A stretch of DNA of 64,000 nucleotides from contig JAKFCW010000044.1 in the NCBI GenBank assembly GCA_036676455.1, positions 3,184 through 67,183 on the forward strand, in the 5' to 3' direction. A program made the position numbers and the translations under genes. Numbering within the stretch: the first letter of the stretch is position 1; each line of letters opens with the position of its first letter. Source of the DNA: UBA4093 sp036676455. GTDB lineage: Bacteria; Cyanobacteriota; Sericytochromatia; S15B-MN24; UBA4093. Below, in pieces: positions 46,393 to 54,416 of the stretch. The notes beneath the pieces are model-generated. The model worked only from the letters and a program-made list of their open reading frames with translations. It searched no databases and was not told where the DNA came from.

Positions 46393-46851
46393 ATGCGTAT
46401 CGAAGCTTATTGTGACGGAGCCTGCTCCGGAAACCCCGGCCCGGGAGCCGCTGCCGCCCTCTTGCTCGCCTACGAGGGCGCGACGCTTCTCAAGGAGCGC
46501 GAGCTCGTCTCTCCGGTGGACCCCCACACGACCAACCAGCGCCAAGAGCTGCTGGCGGCCATCATGGCGCTCGAAGCCCTCGCCAAGCCGGGCGTCGAGA
46601 TCACCATGATTTGCGACTCGAAGTACGTGATCGACGGGATCACGAGCTGGGTCAAGGGCTGGAAGCGAAACGGCTGGGTGAACTCCAAGAAGGAGCCGGT
46701 GGCGAACCGCGAGCTCTGGGAGCGTCTGGACCTGGCCGTTCAGAAGCACCGGGTGAGCTGGAAATGGGTCAAGGGCCACGCCGGCAACATCTACAACGAG
46801 CGGGTCGATCAACTGGCGGTCAAGGCCGTTCAGGAAGCCCGCAAGTCCTGA
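46393..46851 (+). CDS. rnhA: Ribonuclease HI
   Basis: Cleaves RNA in RNA-DNA hybrids. The four catalytic acids are in EAYCDGACSGNPGPG, NQRQELLAAIMAL, MICDSKYVIDGI and NERVDQLA; the basic protrusion WVKGWKRNGWVNSKKEP and WKWVKGHAGN are present. The start at 46393 gives MRIEAYCDG, a normal N-terminus; ATGs 3-4 codons upstream are possible. 152 residues. Divergent from valS. Confidence 0.96.
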   Translation: MRIEAYCDGACSGNPGPGAAAALLLAYEGATLLKERELVSPVDPHTTNQRQELLAAIMALEALAKPGVEITMICDSKYVIDGITSWVKGWKRNGWVNSKKEPVANRELWERLDLAVQKHRVSWKWVKGHAGNIYNERVDQLAVKAVQEARKS

Positions 46852-46863
46852 GGCCATTCATGT

Positions 46864-46907
46864 TTAAGCCAATCGGCCTGCCGGATCCGGCAGGCCGATT
46901 GGCTTAA
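46864..46907. terminator. Perfect 44-base palindrome after rnhA
   Basis: A fully self-complementary sequence, 22 bases per arm with the centre at GGATCC, 13 bases past the rnhA stop. It probably acts as a terminator. Confidence 0.75.
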
Positions 46908-47022
46908 TGTGCGTTAAACAGTGTGAGCAGCCTCACATGGCCGGCGTGCGGCCCGTCACCCGGGCTAGTCGCGGCGTGACGCATGCTGGTGAGGATGTTC
47001 CCCGTCCCTCTTGAGGCCTGTG

Positions 47023-47187
47023 ATGACCCTGAGCTGCTCGAAGTGCCAATCGCCGATGACCCTCAAATCCCGCCTGAGCTTCGCAGTTGGGCCAGGCAAG
47101 CTGATCTACGTCTGCAGCAAGAGCGCGAACCACGTGACGATCCTCGAGGACCAGGGCTCCTCCGAGCCCATTCCGGCTGGGGACTAG
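47023..47187 (+). CDS. Small zinc-ribbon-like protein (54 aa)
   Basis: Reads MTLSCSKCQSPMTLKSRLSF then VGPGKLIYVCSKSANHVTIL and ends IPAGD. A CxxC near the N-terminus and a third Cys (plus a nearby His) suggest a small zinc ribbon. TTGAGG lies 8 bases before the ATG. Its TAG overlaps the TAG of the convergent SdpI gene through a shared CTAG. Family unknown; coding status is plausible but not proven. Confidence 0.55.
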   Translation: MTLSCSKCQSPMTLKSRLSFAVGPGKLIYVCSKSANHVTILEDQGSSEPIPAGD

Positions 47188-47837
47188 TCTCTCACCTGCC
47201 GGCGGTAGAGCCCGTACGAGTAGGCGAAGGTGATGATCACCAGCCCCAGCGTCGAGGCGATCACGATGCCGAAGGCCCAGCTGGGGGGTAGCCAAGCGCT
47301 GGCCATGAACACGAGCCCCATGAGGACCATGAGCTTGCCTGCCAGGCGATGGGTGCGGACCCAGACCTCGTCGCTGGAGAGCGTCCACGGCGTGCGGATT
47401 CCCAGGAAGAAATTCGAGCGCACCTTGGGGAGGTAGTTCCCCAGCACGACGAACATGAGGCCGATGCCGACCAGCAGGTGGGAAGAGGGCAGGACCTGAT
47501 CCGGGGATGCTGCCGAGGACAGGGCCAGGTAGGTGATGAACAGCATCAGGGCGCTCACGCCGGTCTTCAGGACCGGGTAAATGTCGCCGAGGGCGGCCCA
47601 GTTGCGCGAGCGCGGGTCGACAAAGGGGCTCAGCGTCATCGTCACGTAGACGAAGAGCGAGACCAAAGGGCCCAAGAGCGCGCCCCAGGTGCGGGGCATC
47701 CAGCTGTCCGGCCGCCCGTCGACTCCCCAGTGGGTGGGCATCGGGTCGGGAAGCTGCGGCCAGAACCAGAGGGCCAGCGCCCAGCTCGCGAGCACGAAGA
47801 GCAGCGGCAGGAATTCACTTTTGAGCGTCAGGCGCAT
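47184..47837 (-). CDS. SdpI/DUF1648 family membrane protein
   Basis: A 217-residue membrane protein with about six helices. The N-terminal DUF1648 segment (WPQLPDPMPTHWGVDGRPDSWMPR) and the SdpI domain with LGNYLPKVRSNFFLGIRTPWTLSSDEVW are diagnostic. In B. subtilis SdpI gives immunity to the SDP toxin and sequesters the repressor SdpR. The ATG at 47837 has AAAGGAGAG upstream and overlaps the ArsR gene by 23 bases. No SDP toxin gene is visible. Confidence 0.88.
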   Translation of the reverse strand: MRLTLKSEFLPLLFVLASWALALWFWPQLPDPMPTHWGVDGRPDSWMPRTWGALLGPLVSLFVYVTMTLSPFVDPRSRNWAALGDIYPVLKTGVSALMLFITYLALSSAASPDQVLPSSHLLVGIGLMFVVLGNYLPKVRSNFFLGIRTPWTLSSDEVWVRTHRLAGKLMVLMGLVFMASAWLPPSWAFGIVIASTLGLVIITFAYSYGLYRRQVRD

Positions 47838-48105
47838 GAGGCTCTCCTTTCCAGAGGCTGAGCAAGGAGGCAACGAGCTCCTCGAAGACCGTCATGTTGA
47901 GGTGGTAGGTGATGGTGGTGCCGTCGCGGACGCCGTAGATGAGGTCGGCGTCCTTGAGCTGGTTCAGGTGGTGGGAAACGGTCGGCTTCGTCAGGTCGAA
48001 GCGTTTCGCGATCTCGCCGGCGGTATGGGGGCGCTGCCGCAGCAGGGTCAGGATCTCGCGGCGGTTCGGATCGGCGATCGCCTTGAATACCTCATTGAGC
48101 GCCAT
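47815..48105 (-). CDS. ArsR/SdpR-type autorepressor
   Basis: A 96-residue winged-helix repressor: VFKAIADPNRREILTLLRQRP, GEIAKRFDLTKPTVSHHLNQL (recognition helix), LIYGVRDGTTITYHLN (wing). No metal-binding cysteines of ArsR/SmtB. Its pairing with SdpI is the SdpR-SdpI arrangement. I chose ATG 48105 because GGAGG sits 5 bases upstream; an ATG at 48117 is also in frame. The perfect palindrome at 49036-49065 is its likely operator. Confidence 0.87.
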   Translation of the reverse strand: MALNEVFKAIADPNRREILTLLRQRPHTAGEIAKRFDLTKPTVSHHLNQLKDADLIYGVRDGTTITYHLNMTVFEELVASLLSLWKGEPHAPDAQK

Positions 48106-48120
48106 GTCGTCCTCCATGAT

Positions 48121-49002
48121 TCAGCAAAGCGGCTGCCCCACGACCGTGAAGGCCTTGCGACGGGCCATGACCGCGACGAGGATCGCCAGCAACCCGAGGC
48201 CGATCAGGCCCAACGGGCCTCCCAGCAGGGACTGGTAGCCGGCCACGAACAAGGCTACGTAGGCCGCTCCCTGGTTGAGGAAGCCATGCGCCAGGCACGG
48301 CACGAAGATACTTCCGGACGCGTAGAAGAGCCAGGCGTAGACGGCCCCCATCAGGACGCAGAAGACGGTCATCATGAAGATGCCCACGACCGGGTGAGCG
48401 GGGTAGTTGTAGCCCATCGCGATGAGCGGCGCGTGCCAGAGGCCCCAGACCACGCCGTGCAGGGCGATCGCCCTGGTCGGACCCAGCTCCATCAGCTTGG
48501 GCAGCAGGTAGCCGCGCCAGCCGTACTCCTCGCCCCAGTAAGCGGGAAGTCCCAGGATGGCCCCGAGGATGACGACCTGAATGGCCATCAAGGCGGCGAA
48601 GGCGCCCGTGCTCATGGGCGGGGCCTGCCCCGTCTGCTGGGTGATGGCTGTAATCATGGTCTGGAACTTGCTCAAGTCGGCGTCCAGCGTGAGCCAGGGC
48701 GTCAGGGCCGAGAGACCGTAACTGAGTCCCAGGTACGCGACCGTCAAGGCGAAACCGTAGAGGTAGTAGCGCTTCTTGCCGAGGCGAAGCCCGGTGTTCT
48801 TGAAGCCCTCCTGGCGGAAGGCGCGAAACGCCACGGCGATCAGCGCCGGGATCAGCATCTGGGCCCCGACCAGGATCTGGAACATCTGCGGGTTCGACAG
48901 GCCGCCCTGGAGGTAGACCACGGCGTCCAGCGCCCAGGTGAGGGCGAAGACCACCGCGAGGTAACCCGTCACGGCTTTTCGGTTCGCGGGGGATAGCGTC
49001 AT
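48121..49002 (-). CDS. CPBP intramembrane metalloprotease
   Basis: A 293-residue polytopic membrane protein of the CPBP/Abi family. Motif 1 is WGEEYGWRGYLLPKLMEL (EExxxR), motif 2 HGVVWGLWHAPLIA, and a later His is in PCLAHGFLNQGA, all expected zinc or catalytic residues. Relatives process CAAX-like peptides or give bacteriocin self-immunity. The ATG at 49002 has AAGGAGG upstream. First gene of the CPBP-ArsR-SdpI operon. Confidence 0.88.
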   Translation of the reverse strand: MTLSPANRKAVTGYLAVVFALTWALDAVVYLQGGLSNPQMFQILVGAQMLIPALIAVAFRAFRQEGFKNTGLRLGKKRYYLYGFALTVAYLGLSYGLSALTPWLTLDADLSKFQTMITAITQQTGQAPPMSTGAFAALMAIQVVILGAILGLPAYWGEEYGWRGYLLPKLMELGPTRAIALHGVVWGLWHAPLIAMGYNYPAHPVVGIFMMTVFCVLMGAVYAWLFYASGSIFVPCLAHGFLNQGAAYVALFVAGYQSLLGGPLGLIGLGLLAILVAVMARRKAFTVVGQPLC

Positions 49003-49035
49003 CGGGACCTCCTTCACGGCCAACATTTTTAGCTT

Positions 49036-49065
49036 TGTCTAATTAGATGGTTATCTAATTAGACA
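49036..49065. promoter_or_regulatory. Operator palindrome of the CPBP-ArsR-SdpI operon
   Basis: Perfect 13-base arms TGTCTAATTAGAT and ATCTAATTAGACA separated by GGTT, AT-rich in a GC-rich setting, 34 bases upstream of the CPBP start and overlapping the -10 box. Typical of an ArsR/SdpR dimer site, so autorepression is inferred. Confidence 0.8.
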
Positions 49066-49091
49066 GTAGCCGAAACGACCAATCCTGACAA
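49063..49091 (-). promoter_or_regulatory. Promoter of the CPBP-ArsR-SdpI operon
   Basis: Minus-strand TTGTCA (49086-49091), 17-base spacer, TACTGT (49063-49068). The -10 runs into the operator palindrome, so repressor binding would block transcription. The rest of the gap to 49368 shows no clear feature apart from a GAGGG ribosome-binding site for the next gene. Confidence 0.65.
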
Positions 49092-49368
49092 GCCCCGGGC
49101 CATGGCCGTCCTCCATTCGCTTCAACCCCGCCATCCCCATGGTCCACGTGTCGCGAAGGGTAGCCTATCGTGAGGGCCAACGTCTGTTTAGCCAGGTTCT
49201 CACGCGTCGAAACCGTTAGAAGCTGTGGAATCACGCGGGTTTTGAGCTCCTCACGCTGCGCTCACCGCGAAATTCTGGTGAAATTTTGATGCCAAGCTGC
49301 GATTATCCGTGTCATGCGGGGGTATTACCATGTCATCAAGCAAGCAGCTCATGACAGCAGGAGGGTGA

Positions 49369-50883
49369 ATGTTCAAGTTTCGCTGGCTAGGCGTGGCCCT
49401 GAGCGTGGGTGTGTTGACCGGGTGCCCCGGAGGACTCAACCTGAACCCGCAGACCATGGAGCAGATCAATAGCTTTCTCGGGGAATACGGGCTCAGCCTC
49501 AAGACGGTCGACCCTTCGACGGGCCAGGCTCGAACCTACGCGGAATCCGACATCTCGCAGGTGGTCGGCGAGGACGGCAAGCCTATCGACCACAAGTTCG
49601 AGGGCGGCAGGCTGGTTTTCCGGCCATCGAAGGAAGGCGCGCAGCGGATCACCGTCACCTTCAAGGACGGCACGAGCCAGCAGTTCACCATTGAGGGCAA
49701 GAAGGCCGATGGCCGCATGACTGGCGACGTGGCCTTCATCCCGGATGGCAGCGGCCAGGGGTTCAACACCGAGGTGGGCATCGGCCGGGAGATCGACGTC
49801 GAGGCCCGGCATGATGCGTTCCTCGCCCTGATGGCCACCAAGCGCGTCCAGCTGACCTTCGAAAAAACCACCCTCACGGGGCTGACCCACGAGTCCCTCA
49901 AGGCCGTGTATTTCGACCGCATGAAGTTGCCTCCCTTCACCTACATGGTCGAGAACGGCGCGCTCAAGCTCGATCCCAACCTCTTCTTCATGGCCCGCGA
50001 GTACCAGAAGCACACCGGCTCCTACCCCATGGTCCGGGTGGCCATGTCGAACGGATCCGACTTGAAGGTCGTGCTCGGAGTGATGTCCGGGCTGCCGAAG
50101 CTTCCCGACTTCACTCCCCCTCAGCCGGGAGCGGTCCCCCCTCCGCCTCCGGGGCCCGAGGCCTTCGAGTCCGGTCAGGTGCTCGACCTCGGCATCAAGG
50201 CCGTCGAGACGCTCCCAGGCATGACGCTGGAGCAGTACGAGCTGGATCGCGGCCTCCAGACCAACGTTCCCAGGCCGGGTGAGCTTCCTCCGCCCCCGAG
50301 CGATGCGGACCGGGATGCGATTCGCGCCGAGATCGACGCGCACGCCGTCACCTTCACGATCCCGGCGCTCGCCGGCGTCAACCGCACGGACGTCAGGGCC
50401 ATGTTCGTCGGCAAGATGGAGCGCCCCCTGGTTCCGACCGCGCCCGACCTGCCGCCGGTTCCGCTCGACTTGCTCGACATCAGCGCGGAAGGGAACATCA
50501 AGCTCGACTCCATGCTCATCGGCCACGCCTTCCAGCTCTGGTACGGGCCGCTGAACGCGAGTGCCTCCGACATGCCCTGGATCCGGGTCTTCTACGTGAA
50601 GGATGGCGTGCGCAAGGTCACGGCGTTCCGCTTCCCGGGATCCGGGCCGGCCTGGTTCACGAGCCCGACGGCAGTCGGCTGGATTTTGCCTGAGCAGCCG
50701 AGCAGTGATCCGGATAATCGCTGGATGCCCCCGCCGCCGCCCTTCGGAAGCTTTGGCAAGAACCAAGCGGAGGCCAACCCGGACACCTTCACTTACACGT
50801 TCACGGATGGCGATCTCCAGGCCTTCAGGAACCAGCTGAACGCCTACATCGGCCCCAACCCGGACACCGACGACAACCGATAG
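49369..50883 (+). CDS. Large putative lipoprotein with internal duplication
   Basis: A 504-residue exported protein. The signal FRWLGVALSVGVLTGCPGG has lipobox LTGC, cysteine 19. A first domain (residues ~35-125) has DISQVVGEDGKPI and an Ig-like TVTFKDGTSQQFTIEG. Two related modules follow, about residues 155-250 and 325-430, each with a TF...L.G......L.A.....M..P start and G..KLD..L ending in RV....G...KV. They are split by a Pro-rich linker (PPPPPGPE). Another Pro-rich stretch is near the C-terminus. Family unknown. GGAGGGTGA precedes the ATG. Confidence 0.68.
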   Translation: MFKFRWLGVALSVGVLTGCPGGLNLNPQTMEQINSFLGEYGLSLKTVDPSTGQARTYAESDISQVVGEDGKPIDHKFEGGRLVFRPSKEGAQRITVTFKDGTSQQFTIEGKKADGRMTGDVAFIPDGSGQGFNTEVGIGREIDVEARHDAFLALMATKRVQLTFEKTTLTGLTHESLKAVYFDRMKLPPFTYMVENGALKLDPNLFFMAREYQKHTGSYPMVRVAMSNGSDLKVVLGVMSGLPKLPDFTPPQPGAVPPPPPGPEAFESGQVLDLGIKAVETLPGMTLEQYELDRGLQTNVPRPGELPPPPSDADRDAIRAEIDAHAVTFTIPALAGVNRTDVRAMFVGKMERPLVPTAPDLPPVPLDLLDISAEGNIKLDSMLIGHAFQLWYGPLNASASDMPWIRVFYVKDGVRKVTAFRFPGSGPAWFTSPTAVGWILPEQPSSDPDNRWMPPPPPFGSFGKNQAEANPDTFTYTFTDGDLQAFRNQLNAYIGPNPDTDDNR

Positions 50884-50901
50884 CGCCCAAATAGGCTCTC
50901 A

Positions 50902-50934
50902 GGCGACGGACCCAGCTCAGCTGGGTCCGTCGCC
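50902..50934. terminator. Hairpin after the large lipoprotein gene
   Basis: Perfect 16-base arms (50902-50917 with 50919-50934) centred on AGCTCAGCT, 18 bases past the stop codon. Confidence 0.75.
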
Positions 50935-50962
50935 GTCTCTGCGGCTGCCACACCGAGGCTTT

Positions 50963-51038
50963 AACTTAAACTCGAATTGCTTGACAGGTTCAAGTTATGG
51001 GATTAACCTCAACCTGAAACTCGCTTTAGGTTTAAGTT
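50963..51038 (+). promoter_or_regulatory. Promoter and operator of the MerR-led export operon
   Basis: TTGACA (50981-50986), 17-base spacer, TAACCT (51004-51009). Four related sites surround it: AACTTAAACTC (50963), AGGTTCAAGTT (50986), AACCTGAAACTC (51011) and AGGTTTAAGTT (51028). The sites alternate in orientation, forming two inverted pairs over the core promoter. These are likely binding sites for the MerR protein encoded 12 bases downstream. Confidence 0.7.
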
Positions 51039-51049
51039 CAGGAGGCGGC

Positions 51050-51805
51050 ATGAGCGACGAGCGCCCGCGCTACACCATCCATGAGGTCGTCACCCTGTTG
51101 CAGGGGGAGTTTCCGCTCACGGCCTCGAATCTGCGGTACTGGGAAAAGCAGGGTCTCCTGCAGCCCGGGCGCACCGAGGGTGGACACCGCCTCTTCGATG
51201 ACGAGGACCTGGCGCGCATCCGCCTCATCAAGCGCCTGCAAAGCAAGCGAGCATTCAGCCTGGAGACGGTCCGCCGCTACCTGAAGTCCGGCCTCACCGT
51301 CGACGAGATTGCTCGCCACCTCGAGCAGAACGAATGGCTTTACCGCCCCCTGGGCTACGAGCAAAGCTTCGTGCCGCTCGAACTTCCGGCGTTGCTGGAA
51401 GCGAGCGGCATGACCGCGGCCGAGCTATCCGCCCTGGAAGAGCGCGATCTCATCGCCCCCATCAACGAGGGAGACTCTGTCCCTGTCTATGACGAGGATG
51501 CCGTCTCCATGGCCAAGCTCGCCGGCAAGTTCATGCGGCGGGGCTTCGCGCCGGGCGACTTCGCGCCGCTCAACGACCAGGCCGCCCAGCTGGCGCGCAC
51601 GCACCTGGAAACCTTCGTCTCGAAGCTCTTCGCCGAAGGGGCCGATCCGCGCGGCCGTGCCCTCTTGCCCGAGGCCGAGGATTTCGTCCGCCTGCTCTAC
51701 CATCGGCAACTGCTCCGGGTCGCCCAGCAGCTCGCCAAGGAGGGCTTCTTCAATCAGTTCCAGCATGAGCCGTCCCCCACCCATCCCAGCGAGGAGTCCC
51801 GATGA
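51050..51805 (+). CDS. MerR-type regulator with tandem winged-helix-like regions
   Basis: A 251-residue regulator. The N-terminal MerR domain (YTIHEVVTLLQGEFPLTASN, LRYWEKQGLLQPGRTEGGHR, DLARIRLIKRLQSKRAFSL) is clear. A second stretch at residues ~105-165 (LPALLEASGMTAAELSALEE then LIAPINEGDSVPVYDEDAVS) also reads like a degenerate MerR helix-turn-helix. The C-terminus is helical. No cysteines typical of metal sensors and no B12-binding motif. AGGAGG precedes the ATG; its 3' end overlaps the TolC-like gene (ATGA), placing it in the operon it probably controls. Confidence 0.85.
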   Translation: MSDERPRYTIHEVVTLLQGEFPLTASNLRYWEKQGLLQPGRTEGGHRLFDDEDLARIRLIKRLQSKRAFSLETVRRYLKSGLTVDEIARHLEQNEWLYRPLGYEQSFVPLELPALLEASGMTAAELSALEERDLIAPINEGDSVPVYDEDAVSMAKLAGKFMRRGFAPGDFAPLNDQAAQLARTHLETFVSKLFAEGADPRGRALLPEAEDFVRLLYHRQLLRVAQQLAKEGFFNQFQHEPSPTHPSEESR

Positions 51806-53133
51806 GCCCCAAGTACCTGCTCGCCCTCCTCGGACTGGGGCTCTACGCGCCCAGCGCCATGGCAAGCCCGGTCTCGCTGGCCGAGGTGATGCAGCGGGCG
51901 ATCGCCAGCAGCCCCGCCGTCCGATCCGCGAAGGCCGCCCACGACCTGGATGCCGCCCAGGTCCAAGAGGCGCGTTCGGCCTTCCTTCCGCAGCTTTCCA
52001 TCTCCGGCAACGCGCTCCAGCTCGACGGATCCCCGGTGGCTGTCTTCGGCATCCCGAGCAGCGGCCCTCAGTCGGGCTTCGGGGGCGTTGCTGGCATGAC
52101 CTTTGCCAAGCCGGGAGAGCCCATGGTCCTGGCCTCGGTCACGGTCACCCAGCCTATATTCGCGGGCTTCCGCAACCTCAACGGCTACCACGCGGCACTT
52201 CGCCAGGCCGAGGCCACCTCGCTTGAGCTCGAGCGGGCCCGCCGCAAGGCCGCCATGGAGGCCCTGGACGCCCTGAGTGCGTGGCAGCAGAAGCAGGCCG
52301 CGAGTCAGGGACTCGAGGCCCTCGTGAAGAAGGCCAGGACCCGCCTTGACTGGGTGGAAGCCCGAACAACGGCCGGGGCGAGCGGCACGCTCGATCGCTT
52401 GCAATCCCAGGTGCAGCTGGCTCGATTCGAGCGTCAGCTCGCCGAGGCCCGCCGCGACGCGCTTCTCGCCCAGGAACTCGTGATCGAGCGGCTGGGCGGC
52501 GAGTTGGCGGGGCTCGACGCGGCTCCCCTGGAGTGGAGCTTGCCGCGGATGACGCAGGACGAGGCGATCGCCATGGCCATGCGCGAGCGGCTCGACCTGA
52601 AGGCCCAGGCCCTCCTCGAAGAGGCCTCCGAGAGCCAGGCGCGCGCCGCGCATGCCGGCTACTTGCCCACCGTCTCGGCCTTCGGCACCACCAGCCAGCT
52701 CGGGGACAACTCCGCGGCCCGTGGCGCCATCCTCGGCGTTCAGGCCAGCTGGATTCCCTTCGATGGTCTGCGGACCCAGGCGGGCATCTCCAAGGCGAAC
52801 GCGCTGAGCGCCAAGCGCTCTGCCGACCGCGACGCCTTGACCCGGGCCGTTGCGAACGAGGTGAAGCAGGCCTACGCCGACTGGCTCTCCGCGCTGAGCC
52901 TGCATGACCTGCGCCAGCAGGAGCTGGCCCTGAGCGAGGAGGCCCGTCGCCTCGCCAAGAGCATCCGGAGCGAAGGCGCCCTCACCTTGACCGCGTTCAC
53001 CGATGCCGAGATGGATCGCCTTCAGGCGGGCTCGGAACTAGAAAGCGCGCGTCTCGCGCTGCGGCGCAGCGAGCTGAAGCTCGCCATGGCCCTCGGTTTT
53101 TCCCCCGAACGATTGATCCGTCAGGAGAACTAG
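51802..53133 (+). CDS. TolC-like outer membrane efflux protein
   Basis: A 443-residue outer-membrane factor with a signal peptide (KYLLALLGLGLYAPSAMAS). Two OEP repeats are visible: VSLAEVMQRAIASSPAVRSAKAAHD... near residue 25 and MTQDEAIAMAMRERLDLKAQ near 250, with long coiled-coil helices. It forms the exit duct of a tripartite exporter. This implies a two-membrane envelope. The ATGA overlap with the MerR gene and the 4-base gap to the next gene support one operon. Confidence 0.9.
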   Translation: MSPKYLLALLGLGLYAPSAMASPVSLAEVMQRAIASSPAVRSAKAAHDLDAAQVQEARSAFLPQLSISGNALQLDGSPVAVFGIPSSGPQSGFGGVAGMTFAKPGEPMVLASVTVTQPIFAGFRNLNGYHAALRQAEATSLELERARRKAAMEALDALSAWQQKQAASQGLEALVKKARTRLDWVEARTTAGASGTLDRLQSQVQLARFERQLAEARRDALLAQELVIERLGGELAGLDAAPLEWSLPRMTQDEAIAMAMRERLDLKAQALLEEASESQARAAHAGYLPTVSAFGTTSQLGDNSAARGAILGVQASWIPFDGLRTQAGISKANALSAKRSADRDALTRAVANEVKQAYADWLSALSLHDLRQQELALSEEARRLAKSIRSEGALTLTAFTDAEMDRLQAGSELESARLALRRSELKLAMALGFSPERLIRQEN

Positions 53134-53137
53134 ACCA

Positions 53138-54415
53138 GTGAAAGCGAAGAAGATCGGCCTCTTGGCCGCTGCCGTGATCGTCGTCGCCGGAGGCGCGTTC
53201 TATGGCCTCCGCCGGGACCCCGTCGTGAGCGTCACCCGTCTGGAGGTCGGGGACGTGGTCGAGGCCATCTACTCGACCGGAGTGGTCGCCTCCGAACGCT
53301 CCGCCACCCTGCGCTCCAGCGTGACGGGTAGCGTGCGAGCCCTTCCCCTGCGCGCGGGGGATGCCGTGACGGCGGGCCAGGTCCTGGTTTCGCTCGACTC
53401 CACGTCCCAGCGGCTCTCCATCTCGGAAGCCGAGGCCAACGCCAAGCAAGCGAAGGCGTCGGTCGCCGAGGCGCGGAGCAACCTGGACCTCCTGCTGCGC
53501 GGGGCGCGCCGGGAAGAGCGCGATCAGGCTCGTGCCGCGCTTCAGCAAGCCAAGGCGGACCTGAAGGGCAGCGAACTCGACCTGGCCCGCAGCGAACGTC
53601 TGCTTCGCGCGTCGGCATCCACCCAGGCGGAGGTCGAGACCCTGACCCAGCGGGTCGCCGCGGACCGAGCCCGCGTGAAGCTGGCCGAGGCGCAGCTCGC
53701 CGTCCTGGAGAGCGGATCGCGCGAGGAGCAAATCGCTGCGTCGAAGGCCCAGCTGGCCGTCGCCGAGGCGCAGCTGGCGCAGCGCGAGGCTCAGCTGGCT
53801 CGTAGCCGCCATGGACTCGGTGATTTCGACCTGACGGCGCCCTTCGCGGGCCTCGTCTCGGGCTACCTGGTGCAGGAAGGAGACTCCGTCTCGCCGGGCA
53901 CCGCGCTCGCCACGCTGGTGGATCCCTCCGCGTTCGTCATCCGGACCGCCATCGACGAGGTCGACATCCTCAAGGTCAAGCCCGGCCAGGAGGCGCTGGT
54001 CTCGCTGGACGCCAAGCCGGAGGTCACGCTTGCCGGTAAGGTGGAGCGCGTGATCCCGAAGACCGATCCCGTCGCCAAGACCGCCGACGTGATCGTGACG
54101 CTTGATAAGCTGCCCGTGGGCTTTCTAGAGGGCATGACGGCCACCGTCAACCTCGTGACCGATCGGCGCCGCGCCATCACCGCTCCTGCCGCGGCGCTCG
54201 TCCGGGAAGGCGAGAAGAGCTACCTCTGGCGCTTGTCGCCGGAGAATACCCTCTCGCGGGTGGCCTTCGAGCCCGGCATCCAGGACGGCAACCGCATCGA
54301 GGTGAAGGGCGCGGACATCAAGGAAGGTGACACGATCGTCGCATCCGTCGCCAAGAGTCTGCGCGAGGGCCGCCGGGTCCGGACCGAGACCTCCGCTCCC
54401 AACCAGGGACGTTAA
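53138..54415 (+). CDS. HlyD/MacA-type membrane fusion protein
   Basis: Periplasmic adaptor, 425 residues. An N-terminal signal anchor (KKIGLLAAAVIVVAGGAFYGL), first half-lipoyl segment (VRALPLRAGDAVTAGQVLVSLDS), a long alpha-hairpin of Ala/Glu/Arg-rich heptads (residues ~85-225), second half-lipoyl (FDLTAPFAGLVSGYLVQEGD), then beta-barrel and membrane-proximal domains. The start is GTG with AGGAG upstream. It bridges the FtsX permeases to the TolC-like protein. Confidence 0.9.
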   Translation: MKAKKIGLLAAAVIVVAGGAFYGLRRDPVVSVTRLEVGDVVEAIYSTGVVASERSATLRSSVTGSVRALPLRAGDAVTAGQVLVSLDSTSQRLSISEAEANAKQAKASVAEARSNLDLLLRGARREERDQARAALQQAKADLKGSELDLARSERLLRASASTQAEVETLTQRVAADRARVKLAEAQLAVLESGSREEQIAASKAQLAVAEAQLAQREAQLARSRHGLGDFDLTAPFAGLVSGYLVQEGDSVSPGTALATLVDPSAFVIRTAIDEVDILKVKPGQEALVSLDAKPEVTLAGKVERVIPKTDPVAKTADVIVTLDKLPVGFLEGMTATVNLVTDRRRAITAPAAALVREGEKSYLWRLSPENTLSRVAFEPGIQDGNRIEVKGADIKEGDTIVASVAKSLREGRRVRTETSAPNQGR

Positions 54416-54416
54416 G

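Noticed and set aside
48159..49002. The CPBP gene as an abortive-infection phage defence gene
   Set aside because: CPBP proteins are often labelled Abi, but its operon with SdpR and SdpI and lack of defence genes nearby favour peptide immunity or signalling.
51050..51805. The MerR regulator as a CarH/LitR B12-dependent photoreceptor
   Set aside because: The promoter repeats recall that family, but the protein is too short for a cobalamin-binding domain and lacks its E/DxHxxG motif.
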